Assembly (NCBI RefSeq): GCF_008370045.1
Contig: NZ_VOBN01000029.1
Location: 1-64,000, forward strand
Direction of reading: 5' to 3'
Origin: Pseudomonas sp. ANT_J12
GTDB lineage: Bacteria > Pseudomonadota > Gammaproteobacteria > Pseudomonadales > Pseudomonadaceae
DNA: 64,000 nt
The notes under the pieces are model-generated. The model was not told where the DNA came from. It saw nothing but the letters and a program-made list of their open reading frames with translations, and ran no database searches. The first letter of the stretch is position 1; every line of letters starts with the position of its first letter. Made by a program: the position numbers and the translations under genes. Of this stretch, positions 8,819-15,889 are shown piece by piece.

Positions 8819-9023
8819 TAGGGGTGAGGCAGAAGTGGTTTGTGTGATTCCATGAAGTAACGTGGATAAGATAGCACCACGAATCTTTGATTTCCGTAAC
8901 TACAAGATTTGATATTGGCGAGGCTTGTAATCATGCAAGCTTCATGGCACCTCTTCGTCTGGATTTTATGATCTTCGCCTTAGGTCATGTTTCAGATGCT
9001 TCTAATGAAATAAAGGAGTTTTT

Positions 9024-9584
9024 GTGATCAAATTTGATTGTGTAAAAGTAAGCGGCAAAGTCGACTACGTAAAGGTAAACTCGGATCATGGAGATAGCTA
9101 CAAGGCAGTCATCAGCATTGATGGCCAGGTTCTTCCGAATCTAACGCTGTCCAAGAAAATGTATGAGGAGATGAATGCCAAGGAGGTCGTAACTCTTTAC
9201 GGTTTATTCAAAAACTCTGCAAACAAGGAAAAGAATTCCGGCATTGTTTATGGCATGCAGAAAGAAAACGGCGCAAAGACGTTCGCGAGCCACATTAGAC
9301 TGACTGTCCCGCTTTTGATGGTTTTTTACGCAGTCCTCGCCTTTTGCATTGTTTTTCCTGTCGGCTGGATGGTTTCTATTGTACCCATGATGAATTTTAT
9401 TGGGGGGCAGCATCCGATGATAATGGAGTACACAAGTGTCGTCGCCCTGGTAGAGGCAGCCCTGGCTGCGCTGTTTTTTCTGTGGGCTGGCTGGAATATG
9501 TTGAAAAAGACATCCAATCCAGAGTCTTGGAAAACCGTCGGTGCAGCGGAACTCTCAAGTCGCTTTAGCAAGCTCCATAAGTAA
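9024..9584 (+). CDS. membrane protein with two transmembrane helices
   Basis: A 186-residue protein starting at GTG 9024, set by a strong AAAGGAG 6 nt upstream. Residues 1-80 form a soluble, beta-rich region with repeated Lys-Val motifs. Two hydrophobic helices follow, about 94-120 ('LTVPLLMVFYAVLAFCIVF') and 140-160 ('VVALVEAALAALFFLWAGW'), with a short Lys-rich tail. No family is recognised. It probably sits in the inner membrane with the N-terminal domain in the cytoplasm. Confidence 0.6.
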   Translation: MIKFDCVKVSGKVDYVKVNSDHGDSYKAVISIDGQVLPNLTLSKKMYEEMNAKEVVTLYGLFKNSANKEKNSGIVYGMQKENGAKTFASHIRLTVPLLMVFYAVLAFCIVFPVGWMVSIVPMMNFIGGQHPMIMEYTSVVALVEAALAALFFLWAGWNMLKKTSNPESWKTVGAAELSSRFSKLHK

Positions 9585-9746
9585 GTATGGAGCGGTAAAC
9601 TCTTCCTGAATAACCTTTGTACTGCCTCCATGCCTAGGCATTGCTTCGACGATGGTTTGAATCCGAGACACGATATGTTCAGAACTCACACTGATGAAAT
9701 AGCGGGACTTCCTGGTATGTTCGGAGAAGGACTCGCTCACTGGCAC
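9555..9746 (-). CDS. possible small protein or C-terminal remnant
   Basis: A 63-codon frame whose last ~45 codons read like genuine protein ('RIQTIVEAMPRHGGSTKVIQ', 'EEFTAPYLLMELA'). There is no ribosome site before the GTG, and the 3' end overlaps the membrane gene by 30 nt, so this may be a relic. The remainder up to 9859 holds nothing I can support. Confidence 0.3.
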   Translation of the reverse strand: MPVSESFSEHTRKSRYFISVSSEHIVSRIQTIVEAMPRHGGSTKVIQEEFTAPYLLMELAKAT

Positions 9747-9859
9747 GCTGTGTCTCGGAGACTAGCTTCGCACTGGTATCACGTCAGCATTAAGCAGCGT
9801 TACGAGGATCGATTTATCTCCCAGGTGGCCGCGTTCCTATCACGGCGTACCTCCGTGAC

Positions 9860-10123
9860 GTGTTCATTTCCTCATATTCGGCCATCGGCATTGTGTTCGG
9901 TCATGAGAGAGTGGATCAGTTTGGACGCTTCGAAGATGGCCATCTGATGAGTACATCGCATATCCGATTCGCTCAAAAAGAAGGCCGTTTCTGGGTGCTT
10001 ACGACCATGCGCTCGCGTTACGTAGTTGCATCGTTCAAGAAAGACGTTGGGAGGGCTACTCTCAAGACATTCCTACGAGCTGCGCCGGGCCGCTACATCT
10101 TCACACCGCCTGTACTTCAGTAG
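9860..10123 (+). CDS. small hypothetical protein, paralogous to the ORF at 43099
   Basis: An 87-residue ORF with 'GIVFGHERVDQFGRFEDGHL', 'EGRFWVLTT', 'SRYVVASF'. The ORF at 43099 shares the same pattern (VFGH..DQ.G.F.DGHL, GQFWVLTT, SRCVHATF), so both belong to one small Pseudomonas family of unknown function. The start is uncertain: GTG 9860 has no good ribosome site, and the frame is open 60 nt further upstream without ATG. Possibly 5'-truncated. Confidence 0.45.
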   Translation: MFISSYSAIGIVFGHERVDQFGRFEDGHLMSTSHIRFAQKEGRFWVLTTMRSRYVVASFKKDVGRATLKTFLRAAPGRYIFTPPVLQ

Positions 10124-10208
10124 ATGGCGGTGCGTCTGATGGGAGAATTGATACCGTGACTTGTTGACGTTGAGATGTAAGTCGTGACGAGGACTTGATC
10201 TGGAAGAT

Positions 10209-10469
10209 TTACGAATAAACCGGGACAGGATCGATTCGAAGGACTTTAAACTTAGCGTGCGGAGATTGCACGACGTCATCACTGGTTGGGAAGTTGCGAT
10301 ATCGCTCAAAGGCCACTTCGAGCTCGCGAATGTTTCTACAGTGCTTATAGAGCGGATTATCTGAAGTGTTAACAGTTTCCATCTGCAGCACACCCAGGTT
10401 TTGCCGGTCGTTCAAGGACTCAGCATTAACTGTGGTATCAATAATCACAAACCAAATTTCGTATTTCAT
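10209..10469 (-). CDS. small conserved hypothetical protein
   Basis: An 87-residue protein beginning 'MKYEIWFVIIDTTVNAES' and ending 'VLRIDPVPVYS'. AAGAAG upstream of ATG 10469 supports this start over the 39-codon upstream extension. It is soluble, with no motif known to me. It is convergent with the ORF at 9860. Confidence 0.55.
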   Translation of the reverse strand: MKYEIWFVIIDTTVNAESLNDRQNLGVLQMETVNTSDNPLYKHCRNIRELEVAFERYRNFPTSDDVVQSPHAKFKVLRIDPVPVYS

Positions 10470-10675
10470 GCGCTTCTTTGCTCTCAAATAATTTGATTGG
10501 ATCAGCACGTCAATTTGCCAATTGTTAACAGATGAAATGAGAAAATCAAGGCGCAGAATTGAAGAAAATTTACTGAAGCGCATTCATGGATATTTTTGTA
10601 TATGCGCCGTACTGTACGTATGGTCAGCTAAATTTACATAACTCCGTATAACTTGGGGGTTGCGTGGGAGGCGAG

Positions 10676-10915
10676 TTGACAGAAAGTCAACTTCGAGCAG
10701 AAAGAATAGTTAAAAAATTTATAAGCCCAAGCGAGGAGTGCTGGTCAATTCTTCGGCTTTTTATGAAAAGTGTCCTGCACGTATTGAGATTCATATTTGA
10801 TTTAGCCTGTACCCAAGCTTCCAGTTTCGGCAAAAAACTCTGCCCAAATCAGATCTGCTCTCCATCCCCCCTATCGAAAATCCATCGTCGGAGGTCGACC
10901 GTAAGACGTTGTTAG
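10676..10915 (+). CDS. possible small or truncated gene
   Basis: A TTG at 10676 follows GGGAGG by 4 nt and opens 'TESQLRAERIVKKFISPSEE', which reads like a real N-terminus. The last ~25 codons (Arg/Ser/Pro-rich) do not, suggesting a 3' disruption just before the LexA box at 10922. Function unknown. Confidence 0.3.
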   Translation: MTESQLRAERIVKKFISPSEECWSILRLFMKSVLHVLRFIFDLACTQASSFGKKLCPNQICSPSPLSKIHRRRSTVRRC

Positions 10916-10921
10916 TGGCTA

Positions 10922-10937
10922 CTGTATAAATATACAG
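10922..10937 (+). promoter_or_regulatory. LexA (SOS) box of the former rulAB operon
   Basis: CTGTATAAATATACAG matches the LexA consensus CTGT-N8-ACAG exactly and is almost a perfect palindrome. It lies 24 bp upstream of the rulA-like start codon at 10961, the usual position for a UmuDC-type operon, and now heads the ABC-3C genes that replaced rulAB. Confidence 0.75.
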
Positions 10938-10960
10938 TTTTATGGTTTTAGACATCGATC

Positions 10961-11041
10961 ATGAGCGCTACCATTTTCGGCTCCCCCTTGGCAGTACCGG
11001 GAGTACCGACCAAATTGCCGCAGACCCGAAGCCTTCAGTAG
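10961..11041 (+). pseudogene. rulA: 5' remnant of rulA (UmuD-like)
   Basis: Twenty-six codons from ATG 10961. 'MSATIFGSPLAVPGVPTKLP' resembles the N-terminus of Pseudomonas RulA/UmuD proteins, which usually read M-x-x-T-x-x-G ... K-L-P and then continue into the protease domain. After 'KLP' similarity stops and a TAG follows at 11039-11041. The placement just after a LexA box and the rulB 3' end found at 14966-15299 support the identity. It may still be translated as a leader peptide. Region 11042-11209 shows no gene. Confidence 0.55.
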
Positions 11042-11209
11042 CATCGTTATTCCCTAGACACATCTATTGCGCTACGATGATGGCAATTTGCAACTGATCG
11101 TCAGTGATATCCAAACTTGCCAAGCCGCTTCTGTACAAAGGAGTATTGAGCTTGATAAGTCATCGAACACGGACATGTGGCATATGGATCGCGAGGAGTA
11201 GAGGCAGGG

Positions 11210-12361
11210 ATGCAGAACAAACCAGTAAAATCCAGTGCACCGGGTTCATACCTGGGCTACTCCTTACAGTCCACTAGAATGTGTCTGCACCTTTGCCAGG
11301 CGCCCAGAGGCTCCGTCGTCGCCCTTGAAGTGCTAGACGACGTAGACGTAGCACACCCGGATGGCTTTGCAGTGGTGGAACAGTCCAAAAGCGGACTTGT
11401 CAGCAATCCCATTGCGAATTTTGCCAAAGACTTGTGGAAAACCTTTTCAAACTGGATCGATGCTATCGAATCCGGGGCAATCGATCTGACAAAAACTCGG
11501 TTTCGTCTATATGTTCTCCAAAAGAAGGAGGGCGAGTACGCACATGATCTAAGTTACGCTCACACCGAGGCGAAGGTTAGAGAAGCGGTAGAGGAAATAC
11601 GTAAGGCGTACCTCAAAGAGAAACCTGAGGGTTGTAAGGAATATATTGAAAAATTCCTCGCATATGACCCCGACAAGCTCGTTAAGCTCGTCATCGCCTT
11701 TGAGCTTGAAACTGGCAATGATAAATTGATCGATGGTATCAAAGATTGCTTATCGATATCCGTCCCGGATGTACTTCTGGATGACGCATGTCATGCTGCT
11801 ATCGGATGGGTGAAAAACACCTCCGATGAACTCATCAAGTCTAAGCAATATCCAGCCATACCTCGATCCCAATTCAGTGACTGGATGTCAAACTTTAATA
11901 ATAGATTTTCGTTCAATTATCTCCTTAAATACACCTTGCCAGCTCCTTCAAATGATGAGATGGAAGATAGTCGATCCGAAGTCCTAACGATGATGAAGCA
12001 GCTAGAGTTGATCGAAGTAGAGGAGGAGAAATTTTCCGAGGCTATGTCTGACTATCTCCAGGCCAAAACCAATAAAATACGCTGGGCAGAGCAAGGGTTG
12101 GTTTACGGTAATGAGTTTGAAGATTTTAAGAAACGCCTTTTGACTAAGTGGTCGCTACTGAATAAAGAAATTCGCATGCAGTTTTTATCTAGTCCTGAGC
12201 TTGATAGAGGGCAGCTTTTGCACCTCAAATGTATGGCGGTAGACGCCAAGCTTAACGATGTGGATTCACCAGAGTTTTTTATTAGGGGTACTTATCAAGA
12301 TTGTTCTAACTCAAAAGACGTTGGTTGGCATCCTCGTTATCGGGAGCTTCTTGATGATTAA
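11210..12361 (+). CDS. ABC-3C system effector: REase-fold (DUF4297/Cap4-like) protein
   Basis: A 383-residue protein, first gene of a three-gene set. The N-terminus has the look of DUF4297-type nucleases: 'GSYLGYSLQSTRMCLHL' then Glu40 in 'VALEVLDDVDV' and Gln58-x-Lys60 in 'VVEQSKSGL', matching the E...D...(E/Q)xK core of restriction-endonuclease folds. The C-terminal ~200 residues are helical and would be the ABC-3C-specific domain that docks on its partners. AGAGG precedes ATG 11210. In known ABC-3C systems the ATPase and middle component are thought to license such an effector on sensing invasion. The nuclease assignment rests on motif spacing. Confidence 0.65.
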   Translation: MQNKPVKSSAPGSYLGYSLQSTRMCLHLCQAPRGSVVALEVLDDVDVAHPDGFAVVEQSKSGLVSNPIANFAKDLWKTFSNWIDAIESGAIDLTKTRFRLYVLQKKEGEYAHDLSYAHTEAKVREAVEEIRKAYLKEKPEGCKEYIEKFLAYDPDKLVKLVIAFELETGNDKLIDGIKDCLSISVPDVLLDDACHAAIGWVKNTSDELIKSKQYPAIPRSQFSDWMSNFNNRFSFNYLLKYTLPAPSNDEMEDSRSEVLTMMKQLELIEVEEEKFSEAMSDYLQAKTNKIRWAEQGLVYGNEFEDFKKRLLTKWSLLNKEIRMQFLSSPELDRGQLLHLKCMAVDAKLNDVDSPEFFIRGTYQDCSNSKDVGWHPRYRELLDD

Positions 12362-12460
12362 GTGCTGGTGTATGGGGAATGCCCCGGCTGGTTGAATAAT
12401 CAATTTCGGTTCTTCGATAAAATTTGTCAAAAAACGCTAATAGATTAAAGGTAAGTAAGC

Positions 12461-12985
12461 ATGGACGCACCTAATCCTTCCAACCCCGAAAGGCAAACAT
12501 CTCAAACCATTGATGAAGTCTACTTGGTGCAGAATCCCGCGTTGGGTGCGATTTTGATGTGGAAGTTTGTCGAGGGATATAAGCGTGCTAGTGGCGGAAA
12601 ACTGCCCTTAATGCCTCTTTTGTTTCTCGTGTTGCCCGTGATTTTCAATGAATCCCTGCGCTCGGTGTTGGACAAGACCTTTCTCACTTCCGGGATGCGA
12701 TTGTTTGTAGCCAAGTTCTCCCAACGTCAGGAAACTTTGCTGGCTATCCAACGGCGGATGCTCATGTTGCGAAGCACATCACTATCCAGCCTGTCCATCG
12801 CGATCGAGGGTGGTCTCCTCGCTCTTGATCATTCAAATGCGCTGGTCGATTTCAGCTCAAAACCCTTTCCCCGAGGAACCCGGGAAGGAATCAGGTCGCT
12901 CGCCAAGCAGGCTGACAAACTAGGTGCTTGGTGCAGTTCGCTCACCATTCAGGAAGTCCAGACTGCACTACGGATTGGTTTCTAA
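12461..12985 (+). CDS. ABC-3C system middle component
   Basis: A 174-residue helical protein with the typical middle-component N-terminus: 'EVYLVQNPALGAILMWKFVE', then 'LMPLLFLVLPVIFN' and 'TSGMRLFVAKF'. The hydrophobic stretch is amphipathic rather than a clear membrane helix. The stop TAA overlaps the start of the ATPase gene (TAATG), indicating translational coupling. In the ABC-3C classification this subunit bridges the SMC-like ATPase and the effector. The 99 nt before it hold no other gene. Confidence 0.75.
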   Translation: MDAPNPSNPERQTSQTIDEVYLVQNPALGAILMWKFVEGYKRASGGKLPLMPLLFLVLPVIFNESLRSVLDKTFLTSGMRLFVAKFSQRQETLLAIQRRMLMLRSTSLSSLSIAIEGGLLALDHSNALVDFSSKPFPRGTREGIRSLAKQADKLGAWCSSLTIQEVQTALRIGF

Positions 12986-14961
12986 TGAAATTACAAATGC
13001 TCAGATTGATTTTGTGGCCCAAGAACGGCCGAAAATACCGGGATGTTGAATTCACTCCGGGGGCAGTCAACGTCATCAGTGGTTCTTCCAAAGCAGGTAA
13101 GTCGGCGGTAATTCCAATCATTGACTACTGCCTGGCTTCAGAAAAGTGCGCTATCCCAGTAGGTACGATTCGCAATACTTGTGCGTGGTTCGGGCTTTTG
13201 GTGGATACCGATGAAGGCTTGAAGCTTTTTGCTCGCGCGGAGCCTGGGAACCAAAAATCTACCGATGACATGTTTGTGCTGGAAGGGGAACAAATCGAGA
13301 TTCCTGCCAGAATCGAGCAAAAAAATTCAAATCGTGCGGGTGTAAAGGACATTTTGAATAGGCTTTCGGGTCTGCCCAACATCGGCTTTGAAGAAGGCGT
13401 GCGCTATGGATTCAAGACACGCCCAAGCTTTCGGGATCTCATGGCTTTCACGTTCCAGCCTCAGAACATCGTGGCCAACCCGGACGTCCTGTTCTACAAA
13501 GCTGATACAGCGGGACATAGAGAAAAGCTCAAGGACATTTTTCCCTTCATCCTCGGCGCGGTGACCTCCCAAACCCTGATCGCTACTTGGGAAATGAAAG
13601 AACTCGAGCGTCAGCAGAAGCAGCTGCAGTCAGAGATAAAGACACTTTTCGATGCCTCTGCTCGACTGCGCTCCGAGGCACGTAGCTGGTTTTACCAGGC
13701 GCGCGAGTACGGGTTGGTACCCGTGGATGCATCGCTGTCTGATGACTGGGGCGTGGCGTTGACACAGCTCCATCAAATCCTGGAGAAAAGCTCGCGAGAT
13801 TCTGTGCCTAAATTCGAGGCAATCCAGACCTCAATCAACACCATCGGCGAATTGAAGAAGCGCGAGCAGGTTATCGCGACCAATCTGTTCGCCGGGCGGC
13901 AGAAGCTCAATGAGCTGTCTCGAGTACAGCGTGAGGCCGATGCATATTTAGGTTCGCTGGACACCCTGACAGAGAGGCTGTCGTTATCGACCTGGTTGAA
14001 GGGGCTTGTGAGTGATGACATCTCTTCGAAGGCTAATCTGCTCGGGTCTCATTCACTCACGGCGTCAGCTGAGCTGAGTGCGCTATGCGAGGCGCTTCAT
14101 GGTATCGAGACTCTTGCCCAGCAAACCCCAGTTGTCTCGGCATCTGTGGAGAGTGAGCTGGTTAGGTTACGTAATGCAGTGCGTACCGATGCTGAAGAAC
14201 TCGATGCAATCAGGTCGGAAATCAAAGCAATCGAGGCTCTAGATACTCAAGCTAAAGGCCAGGCCCTCCGGCAGTCTGACGTTGACCGATACCTCGGTCG
14301 GCTTCAGGAGGCCGTTAAGAACTACCAAGCTGCGCAGGTAGACGACGGCTTGACTGGAAAGCTTAAAGAAGTTGAGGACAAAATTGCTGCCCTTGCGCCG
14401 ATGGTTTCGATAGATCAGGTACGAGAGAAAACCCGCAAGATCTTGAACTCACTCAGTGACTACTGCGCCAAGATCACCCCCGATCTTGATGCCGAATGGA
14501 AAGACGCCCGTATTGGTCTGTCGATCACCGACCTTGCCATCAAGGTTCGTCATGATGGCCGAGATGATTTCCTCTGGGAGGTGGGCAGTGGTGCCAACTG
14601 GCTCGCTTACCACGTCGCCATGCTATTGGCGTTGCAGAAGCTCTTCATGAGCAAGAAGAATGTGGAGCATCCAGTACCCCATTTCCTGATCTTCGATCAG
14701 CCGAGCCAGGTGTATTTCCCGGTGAAACGTGCGGCGAAAAATGAAGAGGAGCATGAGCTCGATGACGAAGATCGCGATGCGGTCAGGAAAGTCTTTGTTG
14801 CCCTCGCAGCTGCGGTAAATTCATCTGAAGGGCGTCTGCAAATCATCGTACTTGACCATGCGGACTCTGGGGTGTGGGGCGAAATTCCTGGGGTTATTCT
14901 CACCGAGGAATGGCGGGACAAAAAGCTTGTTCCTTTGTGGTTTGAAGAAGCCGCAGTGTAA
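12985..14961 (+). CDS. ABC-3C system ATPase (DUF3732, SMC/RecN-like)
   Basis: A 658-residue SMC-like ATPase. Walker A is 'GSSKAGKS' at residues 33-40. A long central region (about 200-500) is coiled-coil-rich. Near the C-terminus are an ABC-signature-like 'GSGANWLAYH' and Walker B 'HFLIFDQPSQ' (Asp571). The DUF3732 character is clear from 'VISGSSKAGKSAVIPIIDYC'. I start at ATG 12985, coupled to the previous stop, rather than at the upstream in-frame codon 12928. It probably senses or binds nucleic acid and drives the three-component complex. The stop is followed within 5 nt by rulB-derived sequence. Confidence 0.8.
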   Translation: MKLQMLRLILWPKNGRKYRDVEFTPGAVNVISGSSKAGKSAVIPIIDYCLASEKCAIPVGTIRNTCAWFGLLVDTDEGLKLFARAEPGNQKSTDDMFVLEGEQIEIPARIEQKNSNRAGVKDILNRLSGLPNIGFEEGVRYGFKTRPSFRDLMAFTFQPQNIVANPDVLFYKADTAGHREKLKDIFPFILGAVTSQTLIATWEMKELERQQKQLQSEIKTLFDASARLRSEARSWFYQAREYGLVPVDASLSDDWGVALTQLHQILEKSSRDSVPKFEAIQTSINTIGELKKREQVIATNLFAGRQKLNELSRVQREADAYLGSLDTLTERLSLSTWLKGLVSDDISSKANLLGSHSLTASAELSALCEALHGIETLAQQTPVVSASVESELVRLRNAVRTDAEELDAIRSEIKAIEALDTQAKGQALRQSDVDRYLGRLQEAVKNYQAAQVDDGLTGKLKEVEDKIAALAPMVSIDQVREKTRKILNSLSDYCAKITPDLDAEWKDARIGLSITDLAIKVRHDGRDDFLWEVGSGANWLAYHVAMLLALQKLFMSKKNVEHPVPHFLIFDQPSQVYFPVKRAAKNEEEHELDDEDRDAVRKVFVALAAAVNSSEGRLQIIVLDHADSGVWGEIPGVILTEEWRDKKLVPLWFEEAAV

Positions 14962-14965
14962 GGGG

Positions 14966-15299
14966 CTTATCCCACCGAGGATGTTCGGTTGATGACAAAA
15001 CTGCGGTGGACGCTGTGGATCGGGTCTACCGGCCAGGATTCAAGTACAGCAAAGCTGAGGTTCTCTTGGTCAGCCTCTGTCAGAAGGGCGAATACATTGA
15101 CGACCTTTTTTCTATCTCTCAACCAGGATCCACCGAGAAAGTCATGGGTGTGCTGGATGCTATAAATGGGAAGTGGGGCAGGGGGACGATGCGCTTGGCT
15201 AGTGTGCCGACCGATCCGGACTGGGGGATGCGCCGGGAGATGATGAGTCAGAGCTTCACAACGCGCGTTGATCAGCTTTGGACGGTTTATTGCAAGTGA
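14966..15299 (+). pseudogene. rulB: 3' remnant of rulB (UmuC-like DNA polymerase V subunit)
   Basis: The last ~110 codons of a RulB/UmuC protein. 'YPTEDVRLMTK' is read in one frame from about 14966; after a 1-nt shift near 15000 the other frame gives 'AVDRVYRPGFKYSKAEVLL', 'VMGVLDAINGKWGRGTMR' and the terminal 'MRREMMSQSFTTRVDQLW'. The catalytic part of the polymerase is missing; the ABC-3C genes occupy its place. The fragment cannot be functional. Confidence 0.85.
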
Positions 15300-15367
15300 G
15301 GTGCGATTCGTCAGCGACGAAGTGGCGTATCCGGTCAAGTGAGTGAAAAAACAAAATTATTGAAATT

Positions 15368-15404
15368 ATGGCTCAGTAATAGTTGCTGCTGAACCATGTT
15401 TTTT
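15368..15404 (+). terminator. terminator downstream of rulB remnant
   Basis: ATGGCTCAG pairs with CTGAACCAT (one mismatch, 12-nt loop) followed by GTTTTTTGG. It probably ended the original rulAB operon and now ends the ABC-3C transcript. Confidence 0.55.
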
Positions 15405-15518
15405 GGCTATCTTGGATGGTATCTAGGAGTTGCCTCAGCCTGTAATGATAGAGTCTCGGAGTGAGCTAAAAGCCGTGAAGGCAGATTGCTATTGCGGAGA
15501 TCAAGATAACGCGGTACA

Positions 15519-15541
15519 TTTCCATCGTTTATTGATGGAAA
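15519..15541. promoter_or_regulatory. perfect 8-bp inverted repeat upstream of the PIN-protein operon
   Basis: TTTCCATC and GATGGAAA are separated by 7 nt, about 30 nt upstream of the start codon at 15572. It may be an operator or a small attenuator-like hairpin; there is no T run. Confidence 0.35.
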
Positions 15542-15571
15542 AGTGAGCTCAGCATCTAAGGGAGTAAATAT

Positions 15572-15889
15572 ATGACAGCTATAAGTCAAAGCTTCCTTAG
15601 TGGTTTTTCAAATTTATATTTAGTAACCAACTTTAACTCTCACCATTTAAGTACGCACTCCTTTGTCAGGCATAGATATTTTGATGACCTGATCACAGGT
15701 AAAAAACTTGCTGATGTGGTTGGGGGTGTTCTTGTGCGCGCCAAATTTGTTTCTTTCAGAATCTTGCATATTCAAAAACTGTTTATTTCATATATTGAAT
15801 CTGCCTCAATAAAAATCAGAATCCAATGCCCAAGCAAAACGTTGCCACGACATATAGTAGGTCAACAAGAAGAGATCATGTTCAAATGA
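15572..15889 (+). CDS. small basic hypothetical protein, first gene of coupled operon
   Basis: A 105-residue basic protein, not recognised. Support comes from a good ribosome site (AAGGGAG 7 nt before ATG) and from its stop, which overlaps the start of the PIN-like gene as ATGA (15886-15889). It is AT-rich like the following gene and unlike the flanking rulB remnant, which suggests joint acquisition. There is no signal peptide. It could be a regulator, an antitoxin-like partner or merely a translational leader. Confidence 0.45.
   Translation: MTAISQSFLSGFSNLYLVTNFNSHHLSTHSFVRHRYFDDLITGKKLADVVGGVLVRAKFVSFRILHIQKLFISYIESASIKIRIQCPSKTLPRHIVGQQEEIMFK

Noticed and set aside
8638..8934. 98-codon minus ORF
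   Set aside because: Antisense to the recovered second half of the DUF6957-like pseudogene.
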